Below, piece after piece: positions 59,701 to 64,000 of a stretch of 64,000 nucleotides of DNA (position 1 is its first letter; every line of letters begins with the position of its first letter). The notes under the pieces are model-generated. The model did not search any database. It had not been told where the DNA came from and was given only the letters and a program-made list of their open reading frames with translations. Source of the DNA: Lethocerus indicus. Lineage: Eukaryota > Arthropoda > Insecta > Hemiptera > Belostomatidae. Where the stretch lies: contig JACDQD010000005.1 of assembly GCA_019843655.1 (NCBI GenBank), forward strand, positions 11,435,575 through 11,499,574. Direction: 5' to 3'. The translations under genes and the position numbers were made by a program.

Positions 59701-62700
59701 ATCTCACTACTCACTCAAAACAGTTGGAAAAACAATAAATTCTGACTAATTACCACTATAACACTAAGCTATTGTCAATTAGCGAGTTTTCTTAGCGTAA
59801 TTTTTGTGTTGACTATAGTTTTGACTAAAATTCGATATATCTACTAGAACTAGTCAATCCATTTATATTGCTTGTACTACTGTGAAATTTCAACCTTCCA
59901 AATTAGGTTCCTATCCTGCTTAAAATCATACCAATATGGTTTAATTTGGTATCGCATTGCGAAGACTTCCTTCCTTTGCCAAATATCTTTAGAATTTATT
60001 CAATTTTTTTCCCATTAAAGCATCACGTTAACTTTGAGAGAGCAATTTGATTGCACTTTCGGCGGATATAGAAGTGATTTACCGTAGCTCCCAGACCCGG
60101 GGGTCAATTCTCGGTCCTTCCTTCCACCGAAAGTTTATCAGGAGATTTGCGTCGAAACCCATTAAAATTCAGCGGTTCTAATTCGTTTTGTAAAGTTACC
60201 CCGTGGCAAACATTAGGAATTAAACAAAGGGAAATGTAAATCGTGGAGGGGCGTTGATGGGATTTCGGGAACAGTCCCCCTCACTCCGAGGTTAACTTTT
60301 GGGAAGAGTGCGATTGCTTCGGACGGTCGAAGTGCAAAAGAGGATCAGGTAGTTAGCTCGTTAAAAAAGTTCTCCCCAGCTCCATTGAAATGCCGCAATG
60401 CAAATGAAGCTTTTATGGAATTAAGTCTACGGTTGATTGACAATTAACGGCACCGACGCTCAAGTTTAAACATTCAATTCCAGACTAAATTTATGGGTAC
60501 CCGGTGGGTTTCTTGGAATAAAAATGTAGTGTAAGGACGATTCCTGTTGATGGAAAATTGTATTTCCAGTTCAGATTCCCAGTCCAGGAGTCCAGACTCC
60601 CAGTAAATTTAGTAATGACTTGATGTTTAGAAAAATACAGTGATTTAGAATCTCTCTAAACCTGAATAGAGTTAGAAAATTGGTATCTATCTGAGGTTAT
60701 CTGCAGGGAACCGCATACATCTCCGATATATTTACATGGCATTATTACACGAATTTCTTTTCGTGGTGTAGTACTGCACTTCTTCCATGGATCCATGGAA
60801 GAAGGAAAATATTCACGGCTGAAAAAGAAGGGCGGCAAGGCTGGGAGGAAGGCCGGCCCGCAGACGCCCCTCCATGTATTATGCATGAGGAGGGCGAGAG
60901 AAACCGCTTAATATTATATAACGCCCCTGGATTAAGGCATTAAGTCCCGGCGACAACTTTTAGTGTCCGGGCTCGGCTTTCTTCCAAAGGAGAGAGAGAG
61001 GGGCTCCGAGTTTGTTCGGGCCCCGGGTTATTACCGCCGCCTGGGCCGACGTCGCATTAGAGATGCTCTAATTTTAACTTGTTAAAACCCGCCTTAAAAA
61101 TGCATTCGCGCGAGAACCATAGAGGCGGGATATGAGTTGTGCGAAGTGAAATTTTGCATGAGGATAATTGGGGCAAAAAGTATTGAACTCTGTACTTAAT
61201 TACACCGGGAAGAAATTACCGCGATTCCTTTATTATTTAATGAGGCTTTCAGACACAGAAGGTTGTACGAATCGAACGCTGATACTTTTAGTTAAAAAAA
61301 TTCTGAGTACAGAGTAAATTTAATTGAAATTATAATACATTAAAAAGATTGTTTTCCTAACTTGTTTTCTTAAATTAATGTTTATTTATCTTATAAGTCA
61401 TTAATTCCTCTTTTACAGTTTTACGGATTTATTTCTAAATTCAGAAATTGTATGGCAAATGAAACTCAAATATTGTCGGACTGTGGAAACTAATTGCTGG
61501 CCGGACAATTGAGGACGGTGGGCTCATTGAAGTGTTTATTTTTTAACGGAGTCCTTTGTTTCAAGAACGGTCTCGAATCGAGGAAGAGGGAACAATCTTA
61601 GGGGCTATTAGAGGTCTGGGCAGAATTTATTTAATATTTCAACATAGGAATCCCCTCGACCCAACCCGCGACCTGGGTAGCAACAGCTTTTTCGACTTCG
61701 GGAAATGAAAAAATTAATTATTTATTTCTAAGACAACGGTAGAGCCTGACAAAACTGAAGAACCCCGGATCTGCATAATGCAAGCCCAATAAGTTCTTTC
61801 CGGAGACACTGTTTTGGACTGTCAGACAATGGTAGGTGGAATCATTGTAGTGGGTAGTATTCTGCTGGGTTTCCAGTTTTCTTGATGAACAAAGATGTTA
61901 TTAACATAGGAACTCTCTTTGGATTTTTGCCCGATTTAGATTAATATAAGAGCGCAGGATGCACAAGGTGTGTAATATTTTTTAGGCTAGAAAATAATCT
62001 GTTTACCATGAAATGATTATATTTTTTGAATATGTCCTTAAGATTGAGTTTATAAACTTTTCAGAAACGTGTGAGTATTTTTTAGTTGAAAAGTTTTCGT
62101 TTCGGTGATTCCGAATTTGGAGCCAGAGGAAGGGTCCGGGTTTACTTTAGAGTTTGATTGCCTGATTGAATATTTATGGGGGATGCGCCTGGGGGTCGGG
62201 TGCGGGCCGATATATATATAGAGAGAGTGAGAGACTGATGGGGGCCGGCCCAGGACGCTGATTGGCAATTTAAGAGCCGTCGACGGGAAGTAAGTGGAAG
62301 GAGGAGGAGAAGGAGGAGCAGGAGCAGCGAGGCTGACCCAAACGGGCGTGAGAAGAAGCCGCCCGCGGTCCCGGATATTGGCGTCTGGTACCGGCCGCCG
62401 GACCGGAACTTGTCTAGCACTGAAACGGTGGCATTTCCGGGACCTCCTCCACCGTTTCGAAATTAACATAACGCCCCCGACCATGTTCACATTGTCTAGA
62501 AAGCGCCCCATATACTGTAAGAAGGGCGATGTGACTGCCGATATTTTTTACTATTCAACAATACCGCGGTTAGATTGATTTATGTAATTTGCAGTTGATT
62601 AAAAGTAATTACTTACAGATAATTCAGTAAGTAGGAACAGAGTAAGAGAGTTAAATATCGAAAACCAGAACGCCAATAGTAATCTGGTCCGGGTAGCTTT

Positions 62701-63750
62701 GAGTCCTGTTGGCGTAATCGTAACTTTCAAGCTATCGCTAATTGATATAATTTCGAGTTCGTTACTTTATTAAAAAAGGTATGATAGTATTGAGAAAGTG
62801 ACAAGGGGATATGCAAGATAAAACCATAAAATAGATAATTTTTCACCAGTAATGGTCAGTCTAAAGTTTGTCCTATCAATTACCCTTTTGTTAACCGTTG
62901 AAATATCGCAATATTTATACGATTGCATACCACAGTTGGTGATTTGGATAGATTGAATCATCGGACACGGAGCTTCCATTGTTGGCTTACACTGTTAAAA
63001 TGTTTTGTTGTATTACATTTTACGTTGGGGCTGAAAAGTGTTCTAACCGACGCATGTAAATTGTTCACCGTCGATGTCCTCTACCTTCCTCCCCATTTCC
63101 GTAGTCGGGGCGGCAAAGAGGGGCGTTTCGTCCCGTTGTGCCGGGGGCAGGTGTGTGCCGCCGCCGGTAAAGTGTAGCACAATAAAGTGCGGTACCGCAG
63201 ACGGCAATTCGAGACTCGGTTCTCCGGCCTTCAGTTTCCCCGGCCAGTTTCATTGTGGCTCCAATGGGGCCGCTATTATTCAGCTTTGTCCGTCCCCACC
63301 CGCTCTTTTGTACTTCGCCGCGACACCTAAGACCGCAATTTGACAATGCCGGGTCGCCGGGAAACTGATTCGATTATTTCGTATCCGAGCGGTGGGAAAG
63401 ACTGTTGTCGTATTGAATGGTTGAGGCACCCAGGTAGGACAGGTATCCACTCGAGTTCCGCAAGCGGTGGGTAACATTTTCTTTCTTACAATAGCTATCA
63501 CGTGTGGAATTATCCTTAGGGACGACACAATTCGCTTCACACGGGCTAGAATTATGTACAATGCATGTGGCTTCAAAAAACAATACATTTTGTATGGTTT
63601 TTTCCTATTCTTACATAACAATTTTTTATCATTTACAAGAAATAGTTTACCCCTTTTATTTTAATACTCGTTTACAAGTGAAACTTCACTTTCTATTTAA
63701 ACTATCTTGATTTACAGTGAACAAAAAGTGTAATATTGAAGTAATATATA
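59700..63750. other. mixed, mostly AT-rich non-coding stretch
   Basis: Contains a perfect 26-bp palindrome (60779-60804), CpG-rich patches at 60830-61050, 62170-62430 and 63080-63350, and otherwise AT-rich DNA. The 153-codon minus-strand frame at 62050-62511 has no recognisable domain. No gene recognised. Confidence 0.4.
60779..60804. repeat. perfect 26-bp palindrome
   Basis: CTTCTTCCATGGATCCATGG followed by AAGAAG reads the same on both strands, with no loop. It could be a dimeric protein-binding site or a cruciform seed. Confidence 0.9.
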
Positions 63751-63752
63751 CA

Positions 63753-63754
<2 letters not shown>

Positions 63755-63805
<51 letters not shown>
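63755..63805. repeat. (TA)n microsatellite
   Basis: About 25 uninterrupted AT units, then a short (ATAC)n run up to the transposon terminus. TA-rich DNA is a typical Tc1/mariner target. Confidence 0.97.
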
Positions 63806-63809
<4 letters not shown>

Positions 63810-63813
63810 CATA

Positions 63814-64000
63814 CAGCGGGGTCCAAAAAAATGTATCCACTGTTTAAAAGTCCATAACTTACAAACTAATTGACGGAGTTGTCTTATTTTTGGTAGTGTT
63901 ATAGTTTGTAGTTTCGGTAAGTCGCCATACAAGCGTTGTATTGCGTTGTTTTGTTTTGTCAGATGACAGTCGCCAGATAGTCACTGTTTTGTTGTTAGTT
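63814..64000 (+). mobile_element. Tc1/mariner-type transposon end (partial, runs off window)
   Basis: Immediately after a TA dinucleotide (63812-63813) the sequence CAGCGGGGTCCAAAAAAATG begins. Its form (CAG, G-rich, then CCAAAA) is typical of terminal inverted repeats in the IS630-Tc1-mariner superfamily, which duplicate a TA target on insertion. The remaining bases up to the window end contain no transposase frame yet. The body and right terminus would lie beyond 64000. No family name is assigned. Confidence 0.55.

Noticed and set aside
62050..62511. 153-codon minus-strand frame
   Set aside because: It overlaps two other open frames in a GC-rich patch; poly-Leu and poly-Pro runs indicate low-complexity DNA, not protein.
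1..64000. tRNA, rRNA or CRISPR arrays
   Set aside because: I looked for B-box-like GTTCRANNC with an upstream A-box, for conserved rRNA blocks, and for regularly spaced repeats. None was convincing.

Overview
The window looks like eukaryotic, metazoan non-coding DNA, most likely from an arthropod and probably an insect. This is an inference. It rests on four observations: no protein of clear identity or normal length, no operon-like layout, abundant simple repeats, and transposon relics of types common in insects (a Tc1/mariner-type terminal repeat and fold-back elements with a Penelope-type hammerhead-like motif). The longest uninterrupted reading frames are only about 150-160 codons. They mostly lie in GC-rich patches where stops are rare, and none shows a domain I recognise. 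I therefore report no confident protein-coding gene, only a few low-confidence exon candidates with plausible splice sites.

Layout. An AT-rich background is broken by dozens of GC- and CpG-rich islets of 150-600 bp, roughly every 1-3 kb. The largest are near 1.7-2.1, 5.7-6.1, 10.9-11.3, 13.3-13.8, 14.6-15.2, 15.9-16.2, 17.3-17.8, 26.6-27.0, 31.2-31.5, 42.1-42.7, 43.3-43.5, 47.1-47.4, 54.6-55.2 and 57.2-57.5 kb. Many islets carry G-quadruplex-capable runs. Several AT/GC boundary zones are dense in homeodomain-type TAAT cores. This texture fits a gene desert or very large intron with many regulatory elements, but no conservation data are available here to prove it.

Mobile and structured DNA. 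A 228-bp inverted-repeat element lies at 9913-10140, with a related single-armed copy at 52171-52316. Both contain a 37-nt hammerhead-ribozyme-like core, and a third related motif is at 40258-40297. A second fold-back element with 54-bp arms spans 23638-23928. A perfect 61-bp-arm hairpin sits at 36341-36467. The window ends inside what looks like the terminus of a Tc1/mariner transposon (63814 onward), inserted beside a long (TA)n tract. A pair of collinear, diverged non-coding elements at 43425-43585 and 45145-45332 is the best candidate for a duplicated cis-regulatory module. The best promoter candidate is a CpG-rich island at 14556-15190 with a TATA box and a 44-codon frame just downstream.
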